The translations under genes and the position numbers were made by a program. Below, piece by piece: positions 50,583 to 57,069 of a DNA stretch of 64,000 nt. Each line of letters opens with the position of its first letter. Position 1 is the stretch's first letter. The DNA comes from a virus: positions 1 to 64,000 of the IMG/VR virus record IMGVR_UViG_3300025598_000001; one strand, given 5' to 3'. The notes under the pieces are model-generated. The model was given only the letters and a program-made list of their open reading frames with translations. It was not told the DNA's origin and made no database searches.

Positions 50583-52133
50583 TTAGTAGTACGCTTTTCT
50601 AGCGCTCTTAAAATACCTAATCTCATCCGGCTCATCGCTTGGCAAGCGGATAAAGCCACCATTTCTAAACCGCATTAGTGCCATGACCGTGGAGTCCACT
50701 AAGTCATCATGACTCATAAATGGGAATCCTGCAATCTCCTCCACCAACTCTTCAGCCCAACGAGTTTCCGGAACCCAAACTAAACTGGAACGGATAATAT
50801 CTGCTACGCTGTTAAGTCTTGCTAGTTTATCACCGGAACCCCTATGTGGGGTATATTCCTGCACGGCTAACCCAGTTCTACGCAATTCTTGATATAACGC
50901 AGTGCCCGCTGACTTTTTCTCCACTATAAATACATCTGGTGCCCACTCTCTGTATTCATTTAGTGCCAAGTCTTTTAACTCTGGAAACTCTAAACGCTTC
51001 TTAATACTGTTTAATAAGATGATGTTGTAGGCGCCGTTCTCGTCATTCATGAACACGCCCCACGTTGTTAGCGCAGTAAAGTCGGCCCGGTTGTGGGTTT
51101 CTGCTGCAGCGTCAAGGGACATGATGATGTATTCACACTGAGGTGGTCTTTCGCTTTTCCACCATTGCCACCATTCCCTTTTGACGACGGAGGCTTCTTC
51201 GGCGGTTGGATTCTGTTGGTATTGAGCGTTCCATTGGAACACAGGCATAGAGGCCTTAGTTTGACGCAAAGCGGGTAAAGGCATCCACTCAGGCCATAAA
51301 GCACGTTCTTCTGGGGTGTTCTCGTTAAAGATTGCAGGGAACTCAACAACTTCATACTGGTCAGCTTCCTCGTTTTGAACCATGTCACGCTTAACTCTAC
51401 CACTCAAATCATCTTGGTGCCAACGAGTTTGAACAATCGCAACACGGCCTCCCGGCATAAGACGAGTACGAGCACCGTAAGTGAACCACTCATAAGCCTT
51501 CTCGAAAACATCGAAGTTTCCGTTAATAATATCTTGTTCGTTATGTGGATCGTCAACCAAGAGTAAATCGGCACCACGACCTGCCAAAGCAGAACCCACA
51601 CCACAAGCGTAATACTCGCCGCCAGCATTAGTATTCCAGCGCCCAGCAGACTTGTTATCCTGTGCCAAATTGACTGTTGGAAATACCGTTTTATAAAGGG
51701 GGTTGTCAATTATGTTCCTCACTTTTCGTCCAAAGTCCACCGCTAAATCGGTGGTGTGTGACACCATTAGTACCTTTTTATCTGGGTATTTACCCAAAAA
51801 CCATGCCGGAAAATAGATAGAAACAAGCTGGGATTTACCATGACGAGGTGGAATATTGACGCAAACACGGTGCTTATTACCTTCTGCAATGTCCATTAGC
51901 AGGTCTGCAAGGCGTCTATGATGCTTGCCAACCTTGTAATCTGGTTGCATTTTCTTACAAAATTCTATCAAATCTAGCCTACAAGCCCTAGAACTTTTGC
52001 GTTTTGCTAGTTCATCGACTACTAATTCTAGCTCTTCTGCTTCATTTTCATCAAATTTGTCAAGATTTTTAGCTAAAAACTCTAGCTCGGCATCAGTTAA
52101 CGAAGAAAGTGCGTCAGTTTCCAGTATTTCCAT
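50583..52133 (-). CDS. Terminase large subunit (ATPase and nuclease)
   Basis: DNA-packaging motor. Walker A PPRHGKSQ at about 95-102, Walker B LLLVDDPH (acidic pair about 194-195), coupling TRWHQDDL, and the RNase-H-like nuclease with SLDAAAET, FIVEKKSAG and HDDLVDSTVMA. Start at 52133 chosen for GAGGA eight bases upstream; ATG 52148 is an in-frame alternative adding five residues. Overlaps the small-subunit gene by about 20 bases. Confidence 0.95.
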   Translation of the reverse strand: MEILETDALSSLTDAELEFLAKNLDKFDENEAEELELVVDELAKRKSSRACRLDLIEFCKKMQPDYKVGKHHRRLADLLMDIAEGNKHRVCVNIPPRHGKSQLVSIYFPAWFLGKYPDKKVLMVSHTTDLAVDFGRKVRNIIDNPLYKTVFPTVNLAQDNKSAGRWNTNAGGEYYACGVGSALAGRGADLLLVDDPHNEQDIINGNFDVFEKAYEWFTYGARTRLMPGGRVAIVQTRWHQDDLSGRVKRDMVQNEEADQYEVVEFPAIFNENTPEERALWPEWMPLPALRQTKASMPVFQWNAQYQQNPTAEEASVVKREWWQWWKSERPPQCEYIIMSLDAAAETHNRADFTALTTWGVFMNDENGAYNIILLNSIKKRLEFPELKDLALNEYREWAPDVFIVEKKSAGTALYQELRRTGLAVQEYTPHRGSGDKLARLNSVADIIRSSLVWVPETRWAEELVEEIAGFPFMSHDDLVDSTVMALMRFRNGGFIRLPSDEPDEIRYFKSARKAYY

Positions 52134-52719
52134 CTGACTTTTCCTCATCTGGGCCTAGTTCTGCGTCTAAATCTATGGTTTCGCCGTTGACTTTGACCTC
52201 TTTTACGTCTTCTACATCAACAGGGTGCATCAAACGTTGTATTTTCGCACGTACAGACTCTAAAAGATCTTGTGTTGAGCGGTTATTAATAGTGACTTCG
52301 CTCTTCTCAGTAAACAAACCAACGTCTGTGATCTTACCAAGTAGTTCTAAAGCACGTAAACGGGTGCGATCGTCTGGTGAATCGCTATCTAGAATGAGTT
52401 TATTAGTAACAAGGAGCCGAATCTGCATGGCATTTTCAACAACACGGGTGCTGTACTCGTCCAAAACCTTTTTAACCTCACCATAAGCTGCAGGTTTAAG
52501 GTCTTTCTTGACTAATTTTTTGTTTGCTTTTTCTTCGTTAGAAGCAATAGCGTATGTAGTTTGCTCAGCTACTTCTTTATCTTTTTCAGTCGGCGTCATA
52601 TCCAGCCCCAGTAGTTCCGCAGAATTACAGGCTGCTTGTGCCTTCTCAATAAAGTTTGCTAACACCGGATTGTCTTCCGGGAATGCTATTGCCAAGTCCG
52701 GCTCTACGTGTAATTGCAT
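52114..52719 (-). CDS. Terminase small subunit (201 aa)
   Basis: Helical protein beginning QLHVEPDLAIAFPEDNPVL (ATG 52719; TTG 52728 also in frame). A central helical region (RLLVTNKLILDSDSPDDRTR) and ALELLGKITDVGLFTEKSEVT, QDLLESVRAKIQRL give the oligomerisation pattern of small terminases. Acidic C-terminal tail. Directly before the large subunit, as usual; selects DNA for packaging. Confidence 0.85.
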   Translation of the reverse strand: MQLHVEPDLAIAFPEDNPVLANFIEKAQAACNSAELLGLDMTPTEKDKEVAEQTTYAIASNEEKANKKLVKKDLKPAAYGEVKKVLDEYSTRVVENAMQIRLLVTNKLILDSDSPDDRTRLRALELLGKITDVGLFTEKSEVTINNRSTQDLLESVRAKIQRLMHPVDVEDVKEVKVNGETIDLDAELGPDEEKSDGNTGN

Positions 52720-52758
52720 CAAAGTCAAGTCCGACGTGATTGCGATGTTGCAAGTGTA

Positions 52759-53130
52759 CTACACTTTTTTCTTTCTGCGTCTCTTTTTTGCAACAGTTCG
52801 TTCTTCGTGGTGGTGGATCCTGTGACAATTTGCACATAAGGGGATACATTTTTTGATTTCTTCCTTGGCCGCCTTATAGTTACCAAGCTGGGCTAGACGG
52901 TTTACAGAACGGTGGTCTGTTCTATCTACGTGGTGAAAGTCGATTGCAGCGGGATGGTCGAATCCGCAATTCGTACACTTAAATGTACTTTTAAATGCAT
53001 ACCACTCTTCACGCTTCTGGCGTTTTAGAGCGGCTGCTTTCTTCTTTACTTCTTCTGTATTTGCTTCGTAATGCTTACGGGAGTACTCTTTGTGTTTGCT
53101 TTTTCTTACGCTCGGATCTTTGTACGGCAT
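52759..53130 (-). CDS. HNH endonuclease (123 aa)
   Basis: Start at 53130 (MPYKDPSVRK) rather than the longer frame that overlaps the GNAT gene. Zinc pair C52-x2-C55, catalytic HH at 66-67 (DFHHVD), and C99-x2-C102-H103...H106 complete a zinc HNH. The N- and C-termini are strongly basic. HNH genes beside terminase are known to assist cos-type DNA cleavage in some phages, which is a possible role here; free-standing homing activity is the alternative. Confidence 0.9.
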   Translation of the reverse strand: MPYKDPSVRKSKHKEYSRKHYEANTEEVKKKAAALKRQKREEWYAFKSTFKCTNCGFDHPAAIDFHHVDRTDHRSVNRLAQLGNYKAAKEEIKKCIPLCANCHRIHHHEERTVAKKRRRKKKV

Positions 53131-53563
53131 CAGGATGCACCTTATATTTCCAATATATTGCGTTTCTAAAAGACCACGGATTACCGGGTTTATAAATCTT
53201 GAAACCACATGATATAAGAGAATTGGCACTTGCGGGATTATTTGTTGTATCTGTGATAACCCAACTCCAACCTAACTTCTTAGCTTGAGCTAACCGAGCT
53301 TTAATAAGACGCTTTTGTAACCCTTTACCTGTGTATTCATACAACACACCTGCTCTACATAAGTAGCCTGTATCGCTCCATTGAATCGATCTCACTAGAC
53401 CTGCAAAGCCCACGGGCTTGCCATCCTCTGTGTATGCAATCCACCAATGCCCACGTGTCGGTTGATAAACCGAATCCGACGGAAGAATTTTTTTCTGCAG
53501 GAAAACTAGGAGGCTTTGAACTGACGAGTTCCTTATGTCTACTTTTCTTACTATGAAATTCAT
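53075..53563 (-). CDS. GNAT N-acetyltransferase (162 aa)
   Basis: Classic GNAT order: VGFAGLVRSIQW, a beta-bulge strand, LYEYTGKGLQKRLIKARLAQ with the acetyl-CoA loop (T-G-K-G), then SWVITDTTNNPASANSLISCGF. The basic tail (ERKKKQTQR) overlaps the HNH gene by 56 bases. It is the first gene of the minus-strand structural operon. Target unknown; phage GNATs may modify host or virion proteins or inactivate toxins. Confidence 0.88.
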   Translation of the reverse strand: MNFIVRKVDIRNSSVQSLLVFLQKKILPSDSVYQPTRGHWWIAYTEDGKPVGFAGLVRSIQWSDTGYLCRAGVLYEYTGKGLQKRLIKARLAQAKKLGWSWVITDTTNNPASANSLISCGFKIYKPGNPWSFRNAIYWKYKVHPDAVQRSERKKKQTQRVLP

Positions 53564-53607
53564 GCAGCTTCTCCTTGGGGGTCATTCTCAAATTTTACAT
53601 ATAAAAA

Positions 53608-53636
53608 ATTTTGGGGGTATGGCATTTTTATGACAA
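53608..53636 (-). promoter_or_regulatory. Candidate promoter of the minus-strand structural operon
   Basis: On the minus strand TTGTCA (53636-53631), 17 bases, CAAAAT (53613-53608). The -35 is good (five of six) and the -10 weak. It lies just before the AAGGAGAAG ribosome site of the GNAT gene. Confidence 0.35.
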
Positions 53637-53816
53637 GGGGGGCCTTCGCTATATTAGGGTAAACCCTGTAGCCCAATACTGCGGGCCGAAACCGAAAAGT
53701 TGGGTTTGTCTCGTGCGAATTAGTAGTCCTACAGAGTGTAACAATCCTTTTTTTAAAAAGTGGGGGGTGGGGGTGCTATATAGGGCTAGAATCGGCGTGG
53801 TTTAAAAGAGCCATTC

Positions 53817-53834
53817 AGATGTAAAGTTACATCT
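53817..53834 (+). promoter_or_regulatory. Operator-like palindrome 1 (AGATGTAA-AG-TTACATCT)
   Basis: Perfect 8-bp inverted repeat with a two-base centre. Same family as sites at 54564, 54702 and 55086. It ends four bases before the -35 of the promoter candidate for the gene at 53919. Confidence 0.75.
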
Positions 53835-53838
53835 AAAC

Positions 53839-53867
53839 TTGCAAACGATATCAAACTCTGTTAAAGT
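53839..53867 (+). promoter_or_regulatory. Candidate promoter for gene at 53919
   Basis: TTGCAA (53839-53844), 17-base spacer, TAAAGT (53862-53867). Directly downstream of the palindrome at 53817. Moderate match to sigma70. Confidence 0.45.
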
Positions 53868-53918
53868 ATTACTTATGGATCGGGGCATATTGCTTACGAC
53901 ATACTGAAGGAGAATCAA

Positions 53919-54503
53919 ATGAAACAAGTAAACGCAATCGAAGCTCAAGTAAAAGCATTAGCTAATACTAAGCCCGTAGAGAAAGCAGTAAGCATTAACG
54001 ATAGTGAGAAAGCTCTGATTATTGAGTTCGTGCAAGTAGCGAATCAGGCTACAAACAAGAACCAACAACTGGCTGAATTGCTATATGCCAATGGCAAGCG
54101 TAGCTATCACTTTGTAGGTGCTAACGACGAAGATAAATCGTTAGTGGCTTTCCGTAATCAAGTGATCGGTTACATTGTGCAGGGTTTTGATAAAGATGCT
54201 CAAAAGCTCTATAGTGCAGAACCAAAGTCTTTAAATATGACTAAGCAAGTGGAAAGGACTGTATTAACTACTAAAACCATTCCTACCTTGTTTGGCAATA
54301 TTAAAAAGGCAATGGTCAAACTTGAAGGCAATATCGCATCAGGTAAAACCGAAAAGGCAAAACCTAAAACTCAAGAACAAATGGCTCGCTATTATGTTAA
54401 GAAAGCCCTTGAGTCAATAGGCAAGTGCAAGAATGGTTGGGAAGGTATGCTCAAGGATAAGCAAGCCCTTGAAGCCCTTGCAGTATTGAAACAAGTTAAG
54501 TAA
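53919..54503 (+). CDS. Hypothetical right-arm protein (194 aa)
   Basis: Lys-rich alpha-helical protein preceded by AAGGAGAAT. N-terminal AIEAQVKALANTKPVEKAVS, central VGANDEDKSLVAFRNQVIGY, and a basic linker KTEKAKPKTQEQMARYYVKK. No recognised family. It stands alone between two non-coding control stretches with its own promoter candidate and a strong terminator, so it is transcribed as a single gene and is a candidate early protein or regulator. Confidence 0.8.
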   Translation: MKQVNAIEAQVKALANTKPVEKAVSINDSEKALIIEFVQVANQATNKNQQLAELLYANGKRSYHFVGANDEDKSLVAFRNQVIGYIVQGFDKDAQKLYSAEPKSLNMTKQVERTVLTTKTIPTLFGNIKKAMVKLEGNIASGKTEKAKPKTQEQMARYYVKKALESIGKCKNGWEGMLKDKQALEALAVLKQVK

Positions 54504-54524
54504 TACATCTAGTAGTAACTTAAC

Positions 54525-54549
54525 AGCCACCCTTCGGGGTGGCTTTTTT
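54525..54549 (+). terminator. Strong intrinsic terminator
   Basis: AGCCACCC-TTCG-GGGTGGCT with an ultra-stable UUCG loop, followed by TTTTTT. It ends the monocistronic transcript of the 194-aa gene. Confidence 0.95.
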
Positions 54550-54563
54550 GCGTCCTAATTTTT

Positions 54564-54581
54564 GGCTGTAACCTTACAGCC
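54564..54581 (+). promoter_or_regulatory. Operator-like palindrome 2 (GGCTGTAA-CC-TTACAGCC)
   Basis: Perfect inverted repeat with the same TGTAA-NN-TTACA core as the others but different flanks (GGC/GCC instead of AGA/TCT), which suggests the core is what is recognised. Confidence 0.7.
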
Positions 54582-54586
54582 ATATT

Positions 54587-54622
54587 GATACCAGTGACTT
54601 GAAGCAGCGTTAAGCATAGGGT
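54587..54622 (+). repeat. 36-bp direct repeat, copy 1
   Basis: Begins GATACCAGTGACTT and ends AAGCATAGGGT. It matches 54722-54757 at 33 of 36 positions; both copies follow a TGTAA-NN-TTACA palindrome within a few bases. Confidence 0.9.
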
Positions 54623-54651
54623 CATCAGGGTCGTTTGGTCATGTGTTTAGG

Positions 54652-54675
54652 TGTTAACCTGTGCACAGGTTAACA
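54652..54675. promoter_or_regulatory. Perfect 24-bp palindrome
   Basis: TGTTAACCTGTG followed at once by its exact reverse complement, with no spacer. Central GTGCAC, flanks GTTAAC. A dimeric-protein binding site or cruciform-forming site is likely. Confidence 0.85.
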
Positions 54676-54701
54676 GTATTTTTTGGCTTTGTCAATAGGG
54701 T

Positions 54702-54719
54702 AGATGTAAGGTTACATCT
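54702..54719 (+). promoter_or_regulatory. Operator-like palindrome 3 (AGATGTAA-GG-TTACATCT)
   Basis: Perfect 8-bp arms (nine counting the flanking T/A). Two bases upstream of the second 36-bp direct repeat. Confidence 0.75.
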
Positions 54720-54721
54720 AA

Positions 54722-54757
54722 GATACCAGTGACTTTAAGCAGCATAAAGCATAGGGT
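54722..54757 (+). repeat. 36-bp direct repeat, copy 2
   Basis: 33 of 36 identical to 54587-54622. Its last bases form part of the palindrome AGGGTTAACCCT. Confidence 0.9.
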
Positions 54758-54770
54758 TAACCCTTATATT

Positions 54771-54954
54771 GTTCCAGTTGTTCCTGATAAAGTTCCTGAA
54801 AAAACCCTTATAAATCAATAAAGTGCCTAAAGTTCCAAAAGTTCCAGCACTTTTTGGGTTTGGGCAAAATCAAACCTGAAAGAAGCACTCTTTTTACTCA
54901 GACCTTTTTGGAACCAAAGCCTATTTACCTTGGAACTTTTGGAACATATGGAAC
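54771..54954. repeat. GTTCC/GGAAC pentamer array (five forward, four inverted)
   Basis: GTTCC begins at 54771, 54780, 54792, 54832 and 54841; GGAAC begins at 54910, 54932, 54941 and 54950. Several neighbours are nine bases apart. The 15-mer GTTCCAAAAGTTCCA (54832-54846) has its exact reverse complement at 54931-54945. Iteron-like arrangement. Confidence 0.8.
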
Positions 54955-55019
54955 AATATTAGAAATCATATACTTAGCTGGCTACAACCAAAGCACTAAT
55001 AGGGACAAATACTGTTTAA

Positions 55020-55048
55020 TTGACCTTGATAGACTTTGACAGTATAAT
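55020..55048 (+). promoter_or_regulatory. Strong sigma70-type promoter of right-arm operon
   Basis: TTGACC (55020-55025), 17-base spacer, TATAAT (55043-55048). Start expected near 55055, giving a leader of almost 90 bases that contains palindrome 4 (55086-55103). Confidence 0.85.
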
Positions 55049-55085
55049 ATTTATATGGATTGGGAATTGTCAGCTCGACCATTGC

Positions 55086-55103
55086 AGATGTAACTTTACA
55101 TCT
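55086..55103 (+). promoter_or_regulatory. Operator-like palindrome 4 (AGATGTAA-CT-TTACATCT) in leader
   Basis: Perfect 8-bp arms in the untranslated leader, about 30 bases downstream of the predicted transcription start. Could act as DNA operator or RNA hairpin. Confidence 0.75.
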
Positions 55104-55142
55104 AAGTTATTAACTGACAAACAACTTAACAGGAGAATCACT

Positions 55143-55352
55143 ATGTCAAAAGTAAATCATCTATGTAGACAATGTGGCGACAGTATCGACACTCGCCGTT
55201 GGGCATTAGGTTATAAACATTGTCTTTTTTGTGGTGAGGAGTTAGCCAAGCAAAAGAAGTTCACCATTGCACCGATGAACAAGAGCAACTACTTCTGTAT
55301 CACAGACCCCGAATTGCTAAAGCAGTTAAATCCTAAACGCACAGGAGAATAA
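55143..55352 (+). CDS. Zinc-ribbon protein (69 aa)
   Basis: Starts at 55143 with AACAGGAGAATCACT upstream. C8-x2-C11 and C27-x2-C30 form a zinc ribbon, followed by a Lys-rich segment and NYFCITDPELLKQL. Small phage zinc-ribbon proteins often act as accessory transcription or host-takeover factors; no specific function is known. First gene after the strong promoter. Confidence 0.8.
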   Translation: MSKVNHLCRQCGDSIDTRRWALGYKHCLFCGEELAKQKKFTIAPMNKSNYFCITDPELLKQLNPKRTGE

Positions 55353-55353
55353 C

Positions 55354-55572
55354 ATGAGCCTACACGCAACCAAAGCATCACGCAAACGCTTATCTTTAAT
55401 CGAGGAAGCCAACGCTAACGCATTGAGTAACAGAATCAAAGAGTTAGAAACCGAGGAAGCCAAGCGCAGACTCATTGCCGAATCTAACCCATTGCTTTAT
55501 CTGTTTGGCTATGCACTTAACCCAAAGACCTATTTAGAAACCTACACAGGAGAAGAAGATGAGAGTAACTAA
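55354..55572 (+). CDS. Hypothetical helical protein (72 aa)
   Basis: ACAGGAGAATAAC before ATG. One long Glu/Ala/Lys/Arg helix (RLSLIEEANANALSNRI, KELETEEAKRRLIAESN) followed by a short aromatic segment PLLYLFGYALNPKTYLE. Acidic end overlaps the next gene by 14 bases. Unknown function. Confidence 0.7.
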   Translation: MSLHATKASRKRLSLIEEANANALSNRIKELETEEAKRRLIAESNPLLYLFGYALNPKTYLETYTGEEDESN

Positions 55573-55843
55573 AGTAAAACCTGTATCACTAAGTAAGCCA
55601 GTAACAAGGCGCACTAAGTTCGTGTATCAGTCGGACATTGATCCCGCAGTCATAATCCATTCGAACAAAACGCACCGAACTGTTGACGAAGCATTTAGAA
55701 CGGCTGACTATGCCACACCAATATGGCGGTGTGAAACCGATTGGGATAAGTTATTACCTATTTTGAAATGGGTAGCGATTTGGTTCGGCACTTTGTGGCT
55801 ATTGTATGAATTGGCAGTATGGTTTGAAAGGGTAATCAAATGA
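55559..55843 (+). CDS. Small membrane-anchored protein (94 aa)
   Basis: Soluble N-terminal ~65 residues, then one hydrophobic C-terminal segment (LLPILKWVAIWFGTLWLLY) ending VIK. Tail-anchored topology. Overlaps both neighbours, so it belongs to the same operon. Unknown role; an early host-membrane factor is possible. Confidence 0.7.
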   Translation: MRVTKVKPVSLSKPVTRRTKFVYQSDIDPAVIIHSNKTHRTVDEAFRTADYATPIWRCETDWDKLLPILKWVAIWFGTLWLLYELAVWFERVIK

Positions 55844-55992
55844 GGACAGGAGATATCAAGCGTATCAATGGTCGGATTTATTGCATCATTGGTTGGAGTG
55901 ATGGATTAGTGCATCTTCAATCAATGGATGAGGAGAAGTATTTCCTGACGATACCCCGCACCCATTTCGGTGGGCTGAAAACTGGACAGTAG
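55840..55992 (+). CDS. Small beta-type protein (50 aa)
   Basis: ATG at 55840 overlaps the preceding TGA, with AGGG seven bases upstream inside the previous gene. Sequence MRTGDIKRINGRIYCIIGW, then LVHLQSMDEEKYFLTIPRTHF. A KOW/SH3-like small barrel is possible. The next promoter overlaps its stop. Confidence 0.6.
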   Translation: MRTGDIKRINGRIYCIIGWSDGLVHLQSMDEEKYFLTIPRTHFGGLKTGQ

Positions 55993-56011
55993 TGTCAAAG
56001 TCTTCTATAAT
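55983..56011 (+). promoter_or_regulatory. Strong promoter of the DUF3150-MoxR-VWA operon
   Basis: TGGACA (55983-55988), 17-base spacer, TATAAT (56006-56011). The -10 lies inside a perfect 18-bp palindrome (56004-56021, TCTATAATA and its reverse complement), so a bound regulator would cover the -10. Confidence 0.85.
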
Positions 56012-56064
56012 ATATTATAGAGTGGTAAAGCGTAGTAAATATTATTAACAACAGGAGAATCATC

Positions 56065-57018
56065 ATGAGTATAAGTCATTACAATGCGGCTGGAGTAAAC
56101 ACACGCAACAGTTTCAATACACCGCCAAGCAATAACGGAAGTAACCTTACATCTGAAGTAGAGGTTGGGTCGATACCATCAATCAGTAGTAGCGCAATGC
56201 TGGTCGAGCTAAACCTTAGCGTATGGACAGGGCGCAAGTTTGATAAACAAGTTAGTGCCGAGATCGATACACAGAAGCACACATCAACTCGGGCTGGTAA
56301 CTATAACAAGAAGCTATTTGCTGATGAGCCAGTCTTTGATGCAATCGGTAAACACGCTGGCAATACACGAACCTATCACTATCATGCGACTATGCCATGG
56401 TCAGATAGCGGACTGCGCCTACTAACTACTAGTATGTTCTTTGATTATCAGAAGCAGATCACCCAGTATGAAGCCGATTTCAACGGCAAGGTGGCAGACT
56501 TCTTGAACCAATATGACAAGCTGGTATTGCAAGCGCAGATGAAGCTAGGCAGTCTATTCAATCCCGAGGACTATCCCGACGCTGAATCAATCCGAGATAA
56601 GTTTAAGTTCTCGGTGAAGTATTGCCCTGTGCCTGAGGTCGGCGATTGGCGCATTGATGTTGGCAATGAAGCACAAGCACTGCTAAAGACAAGCTATGCC
56701 AACTACTATCAAGCCAACCTAGAACAAGCATACAAAGATGTATGGGATAGAACACATGAAGCACTTACTAATATGAGTAGCAAGCTGGCTGGTAATAAGA
56801 AGCAGATATTCAGAGATACATTAGTGTCGAATGTAACCGAGATGATCGGGCTATTGGATAAGTTCAATGTAACTGGCGACACAAAAATGAAGCTAGCTAA
56901 AGCCAAGCTCGAATCTGTAATGCTCGGCATTACACCTGATGCACTGAGAGAAGATGACTACTTGCGCCTAGATACAAAGACGAAAGTAGATTCATTATTA
57001 AAAGAGTTTTCGTGGTAA
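56065..57018 (+). CDS. DUF3150-like protein (317 aa), MoxR/VWA partner
   Basis: Recognisable blocks: LVELNLSVWTGRKFDKQVSA, AGNYNKKLF, YHYHATMPWSDSGLRLLTTS, LGSLFNPEDYPD, and a long C-terminal helical half. These match the DUF3150 family as I recall it, a protein commonly encoded next to a MoxR-type ATPase and a VWA protein. No catalytic residues. CAGGAGAAT ribosome site. An imperfect TGTAA-family site (56137-56154) lies inside the coding sequence. Proposed to be substrate, adaptor or effector of the neighbouring ATPase. Confidence 0.7.
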   Translation: MSISHYNAAGVNTRNSFNTPPSNNGSNLTSEVEVGSIPSISSSAMLVELNLSVWTGRKFDKQVSAEIDTQKHTSTRAGNYNKKLFADEPVFDAIGKHAGNTRTYHYHATMPWSDSGLRLLTTSMFFDYQKQITQYEADFNGKVADFLNQYDKLVLQAQMKLGSLFNPEDYPDAESIRDKFKFSVKYCPVPEVGDWRIDVGNEAQALLKTSYANYYQANLEQAYKDVWDRTHEALTNMSSKLAGNKKQIFRDTLVSNVTEMIGLLDKFNVTGDTKMKLAKAKLESVMLGITPDALREDDYLRLDTKTKVDSLLKEFSW

Positions 57019-57069
57019 CCGCAGTTCCTCACAATCGTAGCACCTATTAACAACATAAGGAGAATCATC

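Larger units (their letters stand above)
53564..53918. other. Divergent 355-bp control region between structural and right-arm operons
   Basis: No gene is supported. It holds a possible minus-strand promoter (53608-53636), a small inverted repeat AGGGT/ACCCT (53656-53667), a hairpin AGCCCAA/TTGGGTT around 53670-53705, a T8-A5 step and G-rich tract (about 53750-53775), the first perfect TGTAA-NN-TTACA palindrome (53817-53834) and a plus-strand promoter candidate. Confidence 0.6.
54550..55019. other. Palindrome- and repeat-rich non-coding region (candidate origin/control hub)
   Basis: About 470 bp with no credible gene. In order: palindrome 54564-54581, direct repeat 54587-54622, 24-bp palindrome 54652-54675, palindrome 54702-54719, second direct repeat 54722-54757, palindrome AGGGTTAACCCT (54753-54764), and a GTTCC/GGAAC array 54771-54954. 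The last part is A/T-rich. Such density of symmetric sites fits an initiator- or regulator-binding region. Confidence 0.7.

Noticed and set aside
53611-53805. Possible plus-strand gene in the control region
   Set aside because: TTG start without ribosome site, odd composition, and the only reading is across G-rich and palindromic DNA.
54854-55039. Possible small gene across the GTTCC/GGAAC array and promoter
   Set aside because: No good start or ribosome site; its coding would run through the repeats (GTFGTYGT) and over the strong promoter.
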